Shown piece after piece: positions 35,501 through 45,125 of a DNA stretch of 64,000 nt. The notes beneath the pieces were generated by a model. It had not been told where the DNA came from. It saw only the letters and a program-made list of their open reading frames with translations, and made no database searches. The first letter of the stretch is position 1, and every line of letters starts with the position of its first letter. The position numbers and the translations under genes were made by a program. Source of the DNA: Clostridiales bacterium (lineage in GTDB: Bacteria; Bacteroidota; Bacteroidia; Bacteroidales; Muribaculaceae); contig JAMPBP010000001.1 of assembly GCA_023666645.1 (NCBI GenBank), positions 643,864 to 707,863 on the forward strand, given 5' to 3'.

Positions 35501-36655
35501 ATGGGAAATTCAGTGGTGTGGCGTCTGTTGAGACGTAATATCTCGATATGGCAAATGGTGGGTTATGCGCTGGCTAATTTATTGGGGCTCGCGATAGTGC
35601 TCGTGGCCGTGCAGTTTTATATGGATGTCGAGTCGGCCCGCTCCAGTCATGGAGTGAGCGACTATCTGGTAGTGTCCAAGTCAATAGGCTTGCTCGACCG
35701 TAACACCATCTTCAGCAACGAAGAGATAGAGGAACTTGAGCGGCAGCCATGGGTCGAGGCTGTGGGGCGGTTTGAGGCGTCCCGTTTCAAAGCCATGATA
35801 GGGGTTGATTTTCAAGGACACTCATTGTCAACCGAGGCTTTCTTCGAGGCTATCCCGGCTCGATTTTTCGACCGATTGCCACGTGACTGGGGATTCGACC
35901 CGAAGGTGGGAGAAGTGCCTATCATATTGTCGCGCGACTATCTGTCGCTCTATAACTTTGGATTTGCCACAGGTCGTGGATTGCCAAAACTGCGTGACAG
36001 TGAGGTATCGATGATTCCGCTCACAATCACGATAGCCGGCAACGGGAAAGTTGACCACCTGAGAGGATATGTAGCCGGCTTCTCGTCGCGCATCAGCACC
36101 ATAGCGGTACCAGAGGAGTTCATGACGTGGGCCAACGATAATTTTGGCATCGGTGTGAGCAAAGGTCCCTCGCGGCTTGTTGTAGAGATAAACGACCCGG
36201 GAAATCCCATGGTCAAGCAGTACCTCGATAGTCACGGCATGGAAGTAGCCGGCGACAAGAGTTCCAACAGTGAGGCATCATTCATGATGCGCTTGGTCAT
36301 CATGATTGTGGGAGGCGTGGGAGCAATCATCACCTTGCTCGCACTGTTCATAGTCACACTCAGCATTTACTTGTTGTTGACCAAAAATCGAGCCACTGTA
36401 GAGCGACTGATCATGCTTGGGTATCACCGAGGCGATATTGCCATGTACTATATAAGGATAGTGCTTACTGTCAATGTCATTGTCTCGCTGCTTGCCATTG
36501 CAGCGGTAGCTGTGGCAAGACCATCGTGGACCGGTGCTATGCACGCTATGGATATGACTACCGGGAGCATGATGCCGGGCATAGTGGCAGCTTTGACTGT
36601 ATGTGTGCTCGTGAGTGTATTTAATATTGTCACTATAAAGCGGTTGTGCCGTTGA
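35501..36655 (+). CDS. FtsX-like ABC permease
   Basis: 384 residues from ATG 35501 (an in-frame TTG six bases earlier is possible). One membrane segment near residues 20-40 (VGYALANLLGLAIVLVAVQF), a 220-residue extracytoplasmic domain, and three C-terminal segments (LVIMIVGGVGAIITLLALFI, a middle one, MPGIVAALTVCVLVSVFNIV), the MacB/FtsX plan. Partner of the preceding ATPase. Confidence 0.88.
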   Translation: MGNSVVWRLLRRNISIWQMVGYALANLLGLAIVLVAVQFYMDVESARSSHGVSDYLVVSKSIGLLDRNTIFSNEEIEELERQPWVEAVGRFEASRFKAMIGVDFQGHSLSTEAFFEAIPARFFDRLPRDWGFDPKVGEVPIILSRDYLSLYNFGFATGRGLPKLRDSEVSMIPLTITIAGNGKVDHLRGYVAGFSSRISTIAVPEEFMTWANDNFGIGVSKGPSRLVVEINDPGNPMVKQYLDSHGMEVAGDKSSNSEASFMMRLVIMIVGGVGAIITLLALFIVTLSIYLLLTKNRATVERLIMLGYHRGDIAMYYIRIVLTVNVIVSLLAIAAVAVARPSWTGAMHAMDMTTGSMMPGIVAALTVCVLVSVFNIVTIKRLCR

Positions 36656-36696
36656 CAGGAATCAGCTCTGCTGAACAAGCTCTAAAACTAATTGAT

Positions 36697-36963
36697 ATGT
36701 CAAAGAATATTGTGAAACATCCCTGGTGGGTTACTGTTATAGCTGTCATTACAGCGCTTCCCTCTCTCGCAGTGCCTGAGATGATTGATGTGCTGCCCCA
36801 GTCGATGGGACATCTTATATTGATTTACCCACTCTTTGCCGTGGGTGCCTCATTTCTTGGATGGAAAGCCTATCCACGTCGCCCTGATCTTTACTGGATA
36901 ATGATAGTTGTGGCGTGGCTCACATTTGGAGCCATGTGGGTTCCACTTCTCTCCTTGACATGA
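36697..36963 (+). CDS. Small membrane protein
   Basis: 88 residues from ATG 36697, with three hydrophobic segments (WWVTVIAVITALPSLAV, GHLILIYPLFAVGASFLGW, LYWIMIVVAWLTFGAMWVPL). No family recognised. Begins 41 bases after the permease and probably belongs to the same transcript, which ends at the hairpin 10 bases behind it. Confidence 0.65.
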   Translation: MSKNIVKHPWWVTVIAVITALPSLAVPEMIDVLPQSMGHLILIYPLFAVGASFLGWKAYPRRPDLYWIMIVVAWLTFGAMWVPLLSLT

Positions 36964-36973
36964 CAATAACAAA

Positions 36974-36998
36974 AGTGGCGGTTTGGGGAACCGCCACT
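36974..36998. terminator. Bidirectional terminator
   Basis: AGTGGCGGTT (36974-36983) and AACCGCCACT (36989-36998), perfect ten-pair stem with a five-base loop, between convergent genes. On the minus strand it is followed by TTTGTTATTGT. Confidence 0.8.
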
Positions 36999-37030
36999 GC
37001 TGTTATTGGATATGATGGACTCTTGGAGTC

Positions 37031-37040
37031 GGGGGGGGGG
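37031..37040. repeat. Run of ten G
   Basis: A G10 tract in the 3' untranslated stretch 8 bases beyond the panB stop codon, followed by AGAGAGGG. Such tracts change length easily; here no coding frame is affected. Confidence 0.8.
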
Positions 37041-37048
37041 AGAGAGGG

Positions 37049-37870
37049 TCAATACTGTTCATTGGCATTGGGGAAGTCGCTGCTCTTAACGTCCTGAATA
37101 TAGTGACCCACAGCTTCGTTGATGATTGTAGAGAGGTCGGCATAGCGACGCAGGAATTTGGGCGAGAATCCCTTGTTGATACCGAGCATGTCGTGCATTA
37201 CAAGTACCTGTCCGTCGACACCGCCGCCGGCACCTATGCCTATGACGGGGATAGTGAGAGACTCGGCCACTTTCTTAGCCAGGTCGGCAGGAATTTTTTC
37301 CAGGACGATGGCAAAGCAACCTATCTCCTCGAGCATCTTGGCATCGGCCATAAGTTTCTCGGCCTCAGCATCTTCTTTGGCACGCACGGCATAAGTGCCA
37401 AACTTGTTGATTGACTGAGGAGTGAGTCCCAGGTGACCCATCACCGGGATTCCGGCGCAAAGAATGCGCTCGATCGATTCACGAATCTCTGAGCCACCTT
37501 CCATCTTCACGGCCTCGGCATGGCTCTCCTTCATGATGCGTATCGCTGAGGCGAGCGCCTCCTTGGAGTTGCCTTGGTATGTACCGAAGGGCATGTCGCA
37601 TACCACGAGAGCGCGATTCACACCTTTGATCACACTCTTGGCATGATAAATCATCTGGTCGAGAGTGATGGGGAGCGTTGTCATATTGCCCGCCATGACG
37701 TTGGAGGCTGAGTCGCCAACAAGAATGACGTCCATGCCGGCCTCGTCGATGAGTTTGGCCATGGAGTAGTCATAGGCTGTGAGCATTGCAATCTTTTCAC
37801 CGCGAGCCTTCATTTCGGCAAGGCGCAGTGTCGTCACTTTACGTTGATTATCAGTAGTATTGGTTGACAT
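37049..37870 (-). CDS. panB: Ketopantoate hydroxymethyltransferase
   Basis: First enzyme of pantothenate synthesis: transfers a hydroxymethyl group from methylene-tetrahydrofolate to 2-oxoisovalerate. Metal and substrate motifs are present: [51 protein letters not shown], and [15 protein letters not shown]. At 273 residues it is normal. No panC or panD adjoins. A -7 box TAACTTTG lies on the minus strand at 37957-37964, 87 bases before the start. Confidence 0.96.
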   Translation of the reverse strand: MSTNTTDNQRKVTTLRLAEMKARGEKIAMLTAYDYSMAKLIDEAGMDVILVGDSASNVMAGNMTTLPITLDQMIYHAKSVIKGVNRALVVCDMPFGTYQGNSKEALASAIRIMKESHAEAVKMEGGSEIRESIERILCAGIPVMGHLGLTPQSINKFGTYAVRAKEDAEAEKLMADAKMLEEIGCFAIVLEKIPADLAKKVAESLTIPVIGIGAGGGVDGQVLVMHDMLGINKGFSPKFLRRYADLSTIINEAVGHYIQDVKSSDFPNANEQY

Positions 37871-38053
37871 GATTTATGCGATAAGTATTTGTTTTGTAAT
37901 ATGGTTGTGTCGTTGTAAACCGATAGTGTGAAATAGTCGGGCATGTAACGACGGTGCAAAGTTATGAAAAGATATTAACTTGTAGTTCAGTTTCGTCAAA
38001 ATTATTGACATGAGGATACGGGCTTCAGCATGGCGGGGTTATGAGCGATGCAA

Positions 38054-38092
38054 TCAGGGATTGTAAACCTGTCGGTAGCTTACAATCCCTGA
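38054..38092 (-). terminator. Hairpin behind the epimerase gene
   Basis: TCAGGGATTGTAA (38054-38066) and TTACAATCCCTGA (38080-38092), a perfect 13-pair stem, 37 bases after the stop of the minus-strand epimerase gene. No strong U-tract, so its strength is uncertain. Confidence 0.65.
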
Positions 38093-38129
38093 AAACTCTT
38101 CTCTTGTATTGATATGGGTGGGTGTGACT

Positions 38130-39152
38130 TTATTTTTGCCCGGCAGAGGCTTTCTGCTCTTTGTAGGCCTTGACGGTTTCCTCGATGCCGCGTTGCAGGG
38201 GGTAGTTGACTGTGAAGTCGAAGTCACGGCGGGCGGGTGTGACATCACAGTTCCAGTTGCGTTGCTTCATGATTTTGTATTTATCGCGGTTGAGTGTCGA
38301 GGGCTTGCCTCGCAACACACCGATTTTCTCGGCTATTGCAGAGGCTATGTATACAATCCACATGGGCAGTTTCAATGGAATGACGACATGACGTCCCAAA
38401 GCCTTGGCTACCATGGAGCGGAATTGCCTTTGGGTGTAGGCTGTGGGCTCGGAGATGATGTAGCTGCGTCCCGTGGTCACGTCGGAGGCCAGAGCATCGT
38501 ACATCGCCCCCACCAGGTCATCGACATATATGAATGTGAGAAGCTGCTTGCGAAATCCCACACCAAAATCCCAGTGGCTGTCAATGCTTTTTATCATCAT
38601 CAGGTAGTCCTGCTCGTGAGGCCCATATACACCTGTGGCACGGAATATCACGTAAGGTATTCCGGAGCGATATTGCATGTACTGCTCGGCTTTGATTTTC
38701 GACACACCATACCATGTGTTGGGATTGGGGACAGTATCGCCGGTGAGCGGCGTGTAGTGCCGCTCGTCACCGGGACCTATTGCGCTCAGGCTACTCATGA
38801 GCAAGAACTTGTCGGGAACTTTGTCGGCGGCCTTCAATGCCTCGACCACTGTGCGCAGGTACTCGTAGTTGATGTGATTGAACTCGGTGAATCGGGTGCA
38901 TTTGGTGGCACCGAGATTGTGTATCACGTAGTCCCACCGTTCACCCTGAGGAAGAGCCTCGACAAGAGCCTGTGTCACCTGGGCCGGATCATCGTAGTCG
39001 AGAATCAGCGTGTGTAGCCGAGGGTCGTTCAGATAGCGCATCGAGGTGGAACGGCGCACGGCAACCCACACCTCGAGGCCTCGCTTGAGACCCTCGTTGG
39101 CAATGAATCCGCCTATGAATCCGCCACCACCTATTACAAGTACTTTCTTCAT
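38130..39152 (-). CDS. NAD-dependent epimerase/dehydratase
   Basis: 340 residues of the extended short-chain dehydrogenase class: nucleotide loop VIGGGGFIGGFIANEG at the N-terminus, YVIHNLGATKCTRF, LLMSSLSAIGPGD, and the catalytic YGVSKIKAE (Tyr-x-x-x-Lys). Sugar-nucleotide or steroid-type substrates are both possible. The GH109 gene ends 12 bases upstream, so the two are likely one transcript. Confidence 0.88.
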   Translation of the reverse strand: MKKVLVIGGGGFIGGFIANEGLKRGLEVWVAVRRSTSMRYLNDPRLHTLILDYDDPAQVTQALVEALPQGERWDYVIHNLGATKCTRFTEFNHINYEYLRTVVEALKAADKVPDKFLLMSSLSAIGPGDERHYTPLTGDTVPNPNTWYGVSKIKAEQYMQYRSGIPYVIFRATGVYGPHEQDYLMMIKSIDSHWDFGVGFRKQLLTFIYVDDLVGAMYDALASDVTTGRSYIISEPTAYTQRQFRSMVAKALGRHVVIPLKLPMWIVYIASAIAEKIGVLRGKPSTLNRDKYKIMKQRNWNCDVTPARRDFDFTVNYPLQRGIEETVKAYKEQKASAGQK

Positions 39153-39164
39153 TTCAATATTCAG

Positions 39165-40559
39165 TTATTTATTGGGGGCCATGGCATGCTTGTATCCATT
39201 GGTTTTGTTCCAGGCTCCGCGTGTGAAGTCGGGAACAGCCACGGGTGCCGAGCCGTTTTCAATCGACAGAGCCGACAGAGGAGCCAGTGAGCACCACTCG
39301 GCCATATCATACACGTCCATGTCGAGAGGCAGACCATTGCGCAGGCAATATATGAGGCGATAGTCCATGATGTAGTCCATACCGCCATGGCCACCTACCT
39401 TTTTTGCTACCTCGCCTACTTCCTTGATTATGGGGTGGGTGTATTTCTCAACGAGAGCGGCCTGTTGTTCTTCATTGAGCCAGCTGTGGGCGTTGAGATT
39501 ATAGAGGTCGGGCACACCGGCAAGCGAAGAGTCGGGCTCGAGGGCATAACCCTGGCGTCCATATTTATTGGCAAATCCTCGTGTTCCTGTGAGCTGATAC
39601 ATACGGCTGTAGGGACGTGGATTCACAACATCGTGCTGTATCTGTATGGTCTTGCCGCCGGCAGTGCGTATCATTGTCATGGTGTGGTCACCGTTGAGGA
39701 AATCATCGGGACGTTCACCGGTTTGTTTTTCTACCAGCGATGGTCCGGTGAAAGGATCGGTATCCATGGCCACGAGAGTTTCCAGACGGTCGCCTCTGTG
39801 AATGTCAAGGAGTTGACAGGCCGGTCCCATGCCATGGGTGGGATAAACATCGCCGCGATGCTTATGATTGAAGTCCAGGCGCCAGTTACCATAGTAGGCG
39901 TCCCAGAAGTCGGCAAGGTTGTGTATATAACTGCCCTCGACATGAACCACGTCGCCGAATACGCCATTCTGAGCCATGTTGAGGGTGTTCATCTCAAAGA
40001 AGTCATAGACACAGTTCTCCAGCATCATGCAGTGACGGCGTGTGAGCTCGCTGGTGTTGATTAGTTGCCATATCTCATCAAGCGAAGTAGCGGCAGGAAC
40101 TTCTATAGCCACATGCTTGCCGGCTTCCATCGAGGCAACAGCCATGGGTGCATGGTTCACCCAGTCGGTTGCGATGTATACCAGGTCGAGGTCATCGCGG
40201 TTCACCAAGTCACGCCATATGGTGTCGTTACCGCTGTATATGGCAGCGTCGGGAGCTCCTGCGCGGCGTATCATAGCCTGGGCCGAATCGCAACGCTCGG
40301 TTTCGATGTCACAGAGAGCCACGATGCGGGCACCATCGATGTTGAGCATACGCTCAACGGCTCCCGGGCCTCTCATGCCGAGGCCTATTATTCCTACACG
40401 CACAGTGTCGATGGGGTCGGCGGCATAGCCCACCATGTCGGTTTGCCCCGCTTGGCGTTCCGGCACTTGAGTTTCAATCAAGCGGCTGTCGTTGCCGTCG
40501 TTGGTAGCACATGAAGCAAGGAATAGTGCTCCTGCAATGATGAGGTCAAATGTTTTCAT
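39165..40559 (-). CDS. GH109 alpha-N-acetylgalactosaminidase lipoprotein
   Basis: Glycoside hydrolases of family 109 remove alpha-GalNAc (for instance from mucin glycans) by an NAD-assisted mechanism in a Gfo/Idh/MocA fold. The frame extends further up, but ATG 40559 gives a lipoprotein signal MKTFDLIIAGALFLASC, and 464 residues as in the family. Nucleotide loop VRVGIIGLGMRGPGAVERML, then MLENCVYDFFEMNTLNMAQ, GDVYPTHGMGPACQLLDIHR, and VGGHGGMDYIMDYRLIYCL agree with GH109. A plain oxidoreductase is the alternative; lipoprotein export and these motifs favour the hydrolase. It fits a mucin-foraging gut bacterium. Confidence 0.85.
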   Translation of the reverse strand: MKTFDLIIAGALFLASCATNDGNDSRLIETQVPERQAGQTDMVGYAADPIDTVRVGIIGLGMRGPGAVERMLNIDGARIVALCDIETERCDSAQAMIRRAGAPDAAIYSGNDTIWRDLVNRDDLDLVYIATDWVNHAPMAVASMEAGKHVAIEVPAATSLDEIWQLINTSELTRRHCMMLENCVYDFFEMNTLNMAQNGVFGDVVHVEGSYIHNLADFWDAYYGNWRLDFNHKHRGDVYPTHGMGPACQLLDIHRGDRLETLVAMDTDPFTGPSLVEKQTGERPDDFLNGDHTMTMIRTAGGKTIQIQHDVVNPRPYSRMYQLTGTRGFANKYGRQGYALEPDSSLAGVPDLYNLNAHSWLNEEQQAALVEKYTHPIIKEVGEVAKKVGGHGGMDYIMDYRLIYCLRNGLPLDMDVYDMAEWCSLAPLSALSIENGSAPVAVPDFTRGAWNKTNGYKHAMAPNK

Positions 40560-40603
40560 GAGTTGGTTTGTAATGGTGTTTGAATATAAGAGTTGGTTGA
40601 TTG

Positions 40604-42259
40604 TCACACTTGATTTCGTTTCACAGTACCCTTCCAAGTGGTAGGCATCGGCGACTCGTGGATATGGTAACGGTCTATATGGTCCTTGAACGGGAGTATG
40701 CGGTTTATGTCGTTGACAAGATTCCTGATTACATCGTCGGGGGTGTTGTCGTAGTTTCTGTGTATGTATCCGTAGTTGGGATATATGTTGGCAGTGAGAC
40801 AACCATCGTTGACGTTGAGCAGGCATTGTGTTACCTCGGGACGTTCGTTGATCAGAATTTCTATGCGTTCGGGAATGACCAGTCCTTTGTCGGTGTGCAA
40901 TATGGAGTCAAGACGACCGTAAAGGATCATATCACCGTCACTATCGAAGCTGCATATGTCGCCGGTTGAGAACCACCCGTCGGTGGTGAGGTTGCGGTCG
41001 ATTGATTCGCGTGACAGATTGTAGCCTTTCATCAGGTTCATGCCTTTGACCTCGAGAACACCAAGACCATCGGGATAGCCATCGAGCGAGATTGGTCTCA
41101 GGCGGCATTTTACCAGGGGAGAAACAGGGCGCCCCATGGTACCCGGTTTATAGTGGACGCAGGAGGTATAGCTCACCAGGCCGCCACACTCGGTGAGTCC
41201 ATACACTACGGTGTGAGGCACCTGTGCTATCCTCAGTTGGTTGGCCAGCCATGAGCTGAGGAAAACCGAACCGATTACAAGTTCCCTGCATTCACCACCG
41301 AGCATGCGGTTGATGGCTTTTCTCAAATATATGTTCCTGATATTGTTTTTTACAGGGAGGTTCTTGGAAAACCGGGCAATGAAACTGGAATTGTACTCAT
41401 TAATGGCACGTCGCACAATCGGGTCGACATATTGGGGTGATAGCATGATGCGCTGTGGCTTGACTTTCATAAGCCCATCAATCAGAGCGTCGATATTATC
41501 AAAATTTCGCATTACCGTGACATGGGATCCCGAGGCCAGCGGTATGAGCATATTGAATATGGTTCCCCACACAGAGCCATAGGATGTGGTCGAAAGTGTA
41601 CTGGACTTGCGGGGGTGCAGACTGTTCCTGATGCCGAAGATGATGTTGCCTTCAAGGTTATCGGCCATTAGCACGACAGGTTTAGGGCGCCCGGTAGTTC
41701 CGGTCGTGAAGAATATCGCGGCCGGAGAGTCGGCCATGATTACGGGGGCCTTGGTATCGGGTTCGCTGAAACCATAAGGGAACATCTCGATAAACTTATT
41801 GTCGATAGAGTCAAGCAGAGCCTGTGGATTGCGGGTGTTTCCCATGCGGGAGCACATGACACTCTGGGTGTCCATCGATATCACTGCCTCAGCACATGGA
41901 ATGTCATTGCAACAGTATGAATCATTGAATACCTCTGTGTCGATAAATAGCAGTTCAATTCCCACTTCATTAAGAGCCGAGACAGTCTCTTCATGAGTCG
42001 AGTTAACGGGAAGGGAAACAGCCACGGCCCCATATGTGAGCACACCCATGTAGGCGACCACCCAGTCGATGGAATTATAGCCTACGATACCCACTCTGCA
42101 ACCTTGGGTCACACCGAGTCCATTTAGAATCAGGTGAATACGTTTCATGCGCGATGCTATGTCACCGTAGTTGAGAGTGAGTCCTGAACTGAGATCGGTG
42201 AGAGCAGGTAGGTCCCAATTGTCTTGAAATGAAGATGAAAAAATGCGCAGATAATCCAT
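40604..42259 (-). CDS. AMP-binding acyl-CoA synthetase-like enzyme, copy 2
   Basis: 551 residues of the adenylate-forming (ANL) superfamily. P-loop-like IFFTTGTTGRPKPVVL, AMP-binding VVYGLTECGGLVSY, and GWFSTGDICSFDSDGDMIL with the hinge GRLDSILHTDKGLVIPERIE. It is a paralog of the gene just upstream: both start MxxLxIFSxSFxDNW and share their order of motifs. One base separates the two genes. The acid activated is not evident; no acyl carrier protein or thioesterase is nearby. Confidence 0.87.
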   Translation of the reverse strand: MDYLRIFSSSFQDNWDLPALTDLSSGLTLNYGDIASRMKRIHLILNGLGVTQGCRVGIVGYNSIDWVVAYMGVLTYGAVAVSLPVNSTHEETVSALNEVGIELLFIDTEVFNDSYCCNDIPCAEAVISMDTQSVMCSRMGNTRNPQALLDSIDNKFIEMFPYGFSEPDTKAPVIMADSPAAIFFTTGTTGRPKPVVLMADNLEGNIIFGIRNSLHPRKSSTLSTTSYGSVWGTIFNMLIPLASGSHVTVMRNFDNIDALIDGLMKVKPQRIMLSPQYVDPIVRRAINEYNSSFIARFSKNLPVKNNIRNIYLRKAINRMLGGECRELVIGSVFLSSWLANQLRIAQVPHTVVYGLTECGGLVSYTSCVHYKPGTMGRPVSPLVKCRLRPISLDGYPDGLGVLEVKGMNLMKGYNLSRESIDRNLTTDGWFSTGDICSFDSDGDMILYGRLDSILHTDKGLVIPERIEILINERPEVTQCLLNVNDGCLTANIYPNYGYIHRNYDNTPDDVIRNLVNDINRILPFKDHIDRYHIHESPMPTTWKGTVKRNQV

Positions 42260-42260
42260 A

Positions 42261-43910
42261 TCAAAAATATTTAAATCGGGCCACCGTACCCTTGAGCGTC
42301 ATTTCAAGAGGGTGGTCAACAATGTCAACAATGTCGATGTGAATGAAGTGGGGTGTATTGTCGTTGACACGTTGGATGTCGTTGTTTACCGCAGCTGTGA
42401 CCTCTTTGTCACCGATAGCCTCAGTATCGGGGTAGACGATAACGGCCAGTGTGCCATCGCGGTCAACAACAATAGATTGTTTTATTGATGGCATCTCATT
42501 GATGGTAGCCTCGAGACGCTCGGGGACAATGATATCCTTGCCATATTGTATCATGGTGTCCTTACGGCCATGGATACGTATATTGCCATCGGAGTTGATT
42601 GATGCCAGTTCACCGGTTTTGAACCAGCCGTCGCGGGTAAAGGCTTCCTGATTGGCACCTTCATCGTTATAGTATCCTTTCATCACGAGCATGCCGTGGA
42701 CTTCCAGCTCTCCGGCATTCTCGGGGAATCCAGGTATCTCGATTGGTCTCACGCGGCATTTTATGAAACTACGTATGGCACGTCCCACGGTGTGTGGCTC
42801 AAATTCATTGGCGGGAGTATAGGATACCAGACCACTGCACTCGGTGAGACCATATGAGGCGGTGTATTTTATCTTGGCACGGTCGAGTTTTTCCCTGAGG
42901 TGTCGCTCGAGATTGGTTGAGCCTATGATTACCTCGATGCAGCTTCCTCCCATGGCCTTGTTGAAACGACGGCGCAGGAAGAAACGCGCTATGGCATTGC
43001 CAAATGGCGCATAGCTGACATATTTGAACAGGTGGGACCGCCGCTGTTGCTCTTCGAGTCTGTTGTAGATGTCGTGGAGCTGCCGCGGCGAGAGTATAAG
43101 ACGACGTGGTTTGACACGACGCAGGGCTTTGATCAATGACTCGGCGTTGTAAATTCCATTGAATACCACGATATTGGAACCCGAAGCCAGCGGTATGAGG
43201 AAGTTGAACAGAGTTCCCCATACATTGCCTACCGAACTGGAGGTTAATGTGTTGGAGTCACGGGGAAAAAGGTTGGACTTGAGACCGAACACTATGATGC
43301 CTTCTATGTTGTCGTGGGACAGCAACACCGGCTTGGGGTAGCCAAGTGTACCCGATGTGAAGAAGATAGCGGCGGGTGACTCGGGCGACGAGTAGTAGCC
43401 GGTGACATCACTGGGCTGGAAGCCTTCTGGATATTTGTTGGCGAAATACATGTCCATGGTGCCGATGATTTGTTCCACATCACCATATTTGTTGGTACAT
43501 GTATAGAGAGCTTTGAACTCGTTTTGAGAGATTATAAGCTTTATGGTGTCGAAGTCACGGAGATTCTCGAGGTTTTCCATGAGGAATTCATCGATGAATA
43601 TGATTTCGACATCGGCGGCAGCGAGTGCACCAATCATATCGGTCGTGTCGTAGGTCATCTGATAGCTCACGGGTACACAACCCGAAATCAGGATACCAAG
43701 ATAGTTGGTTATCCAGTCAATGGAATTGCGGCCTATGACAGCGATGTGGGTTCCCTTTTCCACCTGCAGTCTTTCCAATAGCAAGCGTGTGCAGTCGATA
43801 CGGGCTGCAAGCGCGCCATAATCGAGCTTTAGACCGGTAGAGTAGGATGTCACCGCCGGTTTGTTCCAGTTGTCGATAAAGCTATCAGAGAAAATCTTCA
43901 GGAAATTCAT
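42261..43910 (-). CDS. AMP-binding acyl-CoA synthetase-like enzyme, copy 1
   Basis: 549 residues from ATG 43910, chosen because it aligns with the paralog's start and because the longer frame runs into the next gene upstream. Motifs: IFFTSGTLGYPKPVLLSHDN, ASYGLTECSGLVSY, WFKTGELASINSDGNIRIHG with hinge GRKDTMIQYGKDIIVPERLE. Members of this superfamily activate carboxylates as adenylates and pass them to CoA or a carrier. The pair probably arose by tandem duplication and has diverged strongly. Confidence 0.87.
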   Translation of the reverse strand: MNFLKIFSDSFIDNWNKPAVTSYSTGLKLDYGALAARIDCTRLLLERLQVEKGTHIAVIGRNSIDWITNYLGILISGCVPVSYQMTYDTTDMIGALAAADVEIIFIDEFLMENLENLRDFDTIKLIISQNEFKALYTCTNKYGDVEQIIGTMDMYFANKYPEGFQPSDVTGYYSSPESPAAIFFTSGTLGYPKPVLLSHDNIEGIIVFGLKSNLFPRDSNTLTSSSVGNVWGTLFNFLIPLASGSNIVVFNGIYNAESLIKALRRVKPRRLILSPRQLHDIYNRLEEQQRRSHLFKYVSYAPFGNAIARFFLRRRFNKAMGGSCIEVIIGSTNLERHLREKLDRAKIKYTASYGLTECSGLVSYTPANEFEPHTVGRAIRSFIKCRVRPIEIPGFPENAGELEVHGMLVMKGYYNDEGANQEAFTRDGWFKTGELASINSDGNIRIHGRKDTMIQYGKDIIVPERLEATINEMPSIKQSIVVDRDGTLAVIVYPDTEAIGDKEVTAAVNNDIQRVNDNTPHFIHIDIVDIVDHPLEMTLKGTVARFKYF

Positions 43911-43968
43911 GAGGAGAAATGTAACGATTGGTGGGGGAGACGTGAATGGCAATGGGAGAGAGTGGCAA

Positions 43969-45051
43969 TCAGCGTCGTGGAACCACGAGGAAAATCTCGG
44001 TGGGGAAGTGGTCGCTGTAACCGTTGAGGAAAGCACCGCCTGAGAATGTGCGCAAAGGGCCACCCTTGCTGTTTCCCTCGGTGGCTCGCAGGAACTCGAA
44101 GTTGTTGACCACGCAGCTGCGGTAGTGAAGGTTGTCGGGGGCATATTTATCGAGCAGTGTGCCCGAGACGATGATTTGGTCAAAGAGATTCCATGCTCCC
44201 TTGTAGGCGAGCGTACCTATACCCTTGTCGAGTTTTTCCCAGAAGGGGTTGTAAAATCCATGAAGTTCAACTTTATCGGTCTTCTTCATTGCTCCGAGCA
44301 CCTTGGCACACGATTTGTCCTGTGGGTCATCGTTGAGGTCGCCCATTATGATGACACCCTGTCTTGGGCGCAGGCTCCACAGCGAGTCGGCTATCTCCTT
44401 GCTGAGTTGGGCAGCGGCCTCGCGCAGATAGGACGACTGCTCCTGCCCGCCCAGTCGTGAGGGCCAGTGGTTCACGATGATGCTGACGGTGTCGCCACCC
44501 ATGTAGCCGGTGACACACATCTGGTCGCGTGTGCGGAACGACTCGTAACCGGGAATCTTGAGCGTGGTATTCGTAACATCTATGAAGCGGAACTGTCGTG
44601 GATTGTAGAGGCAAGCCACATCGACACCGCGACGGTCGGGCGAGTCGTGGTGTACAATCTGCAGGTTCCAGGTGGGTTTACCCTGTTTCACAAGCTGGCG
44701 GTCGACTTCGGTCACAAGGTCGCGCAACACTGTGATATTCTCAATCTCTGAAACACCTATGACAGCCGGCCCTCCCGGTGTAGTCTTGGTTGTCATGGCC
44801 GTGATGGCGCGGGCAAGGTTGCCTATTTTTGACCTGTATTTCTGTGTGTTCCATTGACGTGAACCTTCGGGCGAGAATTCAAGGTCATACTTGCCATTGT
44901 TGTTGATGGTGTCAAAGAGGTTCTCCAGATTATAGAACGCTACGCCATAAACAGCATACTGACGCTTGCCGTCATTACCGCTTTTTTGTGCAGATATGTT
45001 TCCAACTGCTATAGCAAGGATAGCAACGGTGATAAGAAATAGACGTTTCAT
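43969..45051 (-). CDS. Exported endonuclease/exonuclease/phosphatase family protein
   Basis: 360 residues with a signal peptide (LFLITVAILAIAVGNISA). Family motifs: FYNLENLFDT, GVSEIEN (metal-binding Glu), VNHWPSRLGG, MGDLNDDPQD and the final SDHFPTEI (catalytic Asp-His). Exported members in Bacteroidetes may cut nucleic acids or phosphoesters outside the cytoplasm. Lies 74 bases after ftsZ, separated by a hairpin. Confidence 0.9.
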   Translation of the reverse strand: MKRLFLITVAILAIAVGNISAQKSGNDGKRQYAVYGVAFYNLENLFDTINNNGKYDLEFSPEGSRQWNTQKYRSKIGNLARAITAMTTKTTPGGPAVIGVSEIENITVLRDLVTEVDRQLVKQGKPTWNLQIVHHDSPDRRGVDVACLYNPRQFRFIDVTNTTLKIPGYESFRTRDQMCVTGYMGGDTVSIIVNHWPSRLGGQEQSSYLREAAAQLSKEIADSLWSLRPRQGVIIMGDLNDDPQDKSCAKVLGAMKKTDKVELHGFYNPFWEKLDKGIGTLAYKGAWNLFDQIIVSGTLLDKYAPDNLHYRSCVVNNFEFLRATEGNSKGGPLRTFSGGAFLNGYSDHFPTEIFLVVPRR

Positions 45052-45092
45052 TATGATATATATCGGTAGTTAGATTTAAAAAATCAGCGCAA

Positions 45093-45121
45093 TTGTAGGT
45101 ATACTTACCGTAGACCTACAA
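45093..45121 (-). terminator. Hairpin behind ftsZ
   Basis: TTGTAGGT (45093-45100) pairs with ACCTACAA (45114-45121), 4 bases after the ftsZ stop on the minus strand. The strand goes on TTGCGCTGATTTTTT. Likely end of the division-cluster transcript. Confidence 0.6.
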
Positions 45122-45125
45122 CAAT

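Noticed and set aside
40560..40826. 89-residue extension of the GH109 frame
   Set aside because: It overlaps the end of the AMP-binding gene and precedes a perfect lipoprotein signal; the Met at 40559 is the sensible start.
43911..44183. 91-residue N-terminal extension of the first AMP-binding frame
   Set aside because: It runs antisense-like through the endonuclease/phosphatase gene in another frame, has low-complexity Ser/Thr/Pro-rich composition, and the paralog starts at the equivalent of ATG 43910.
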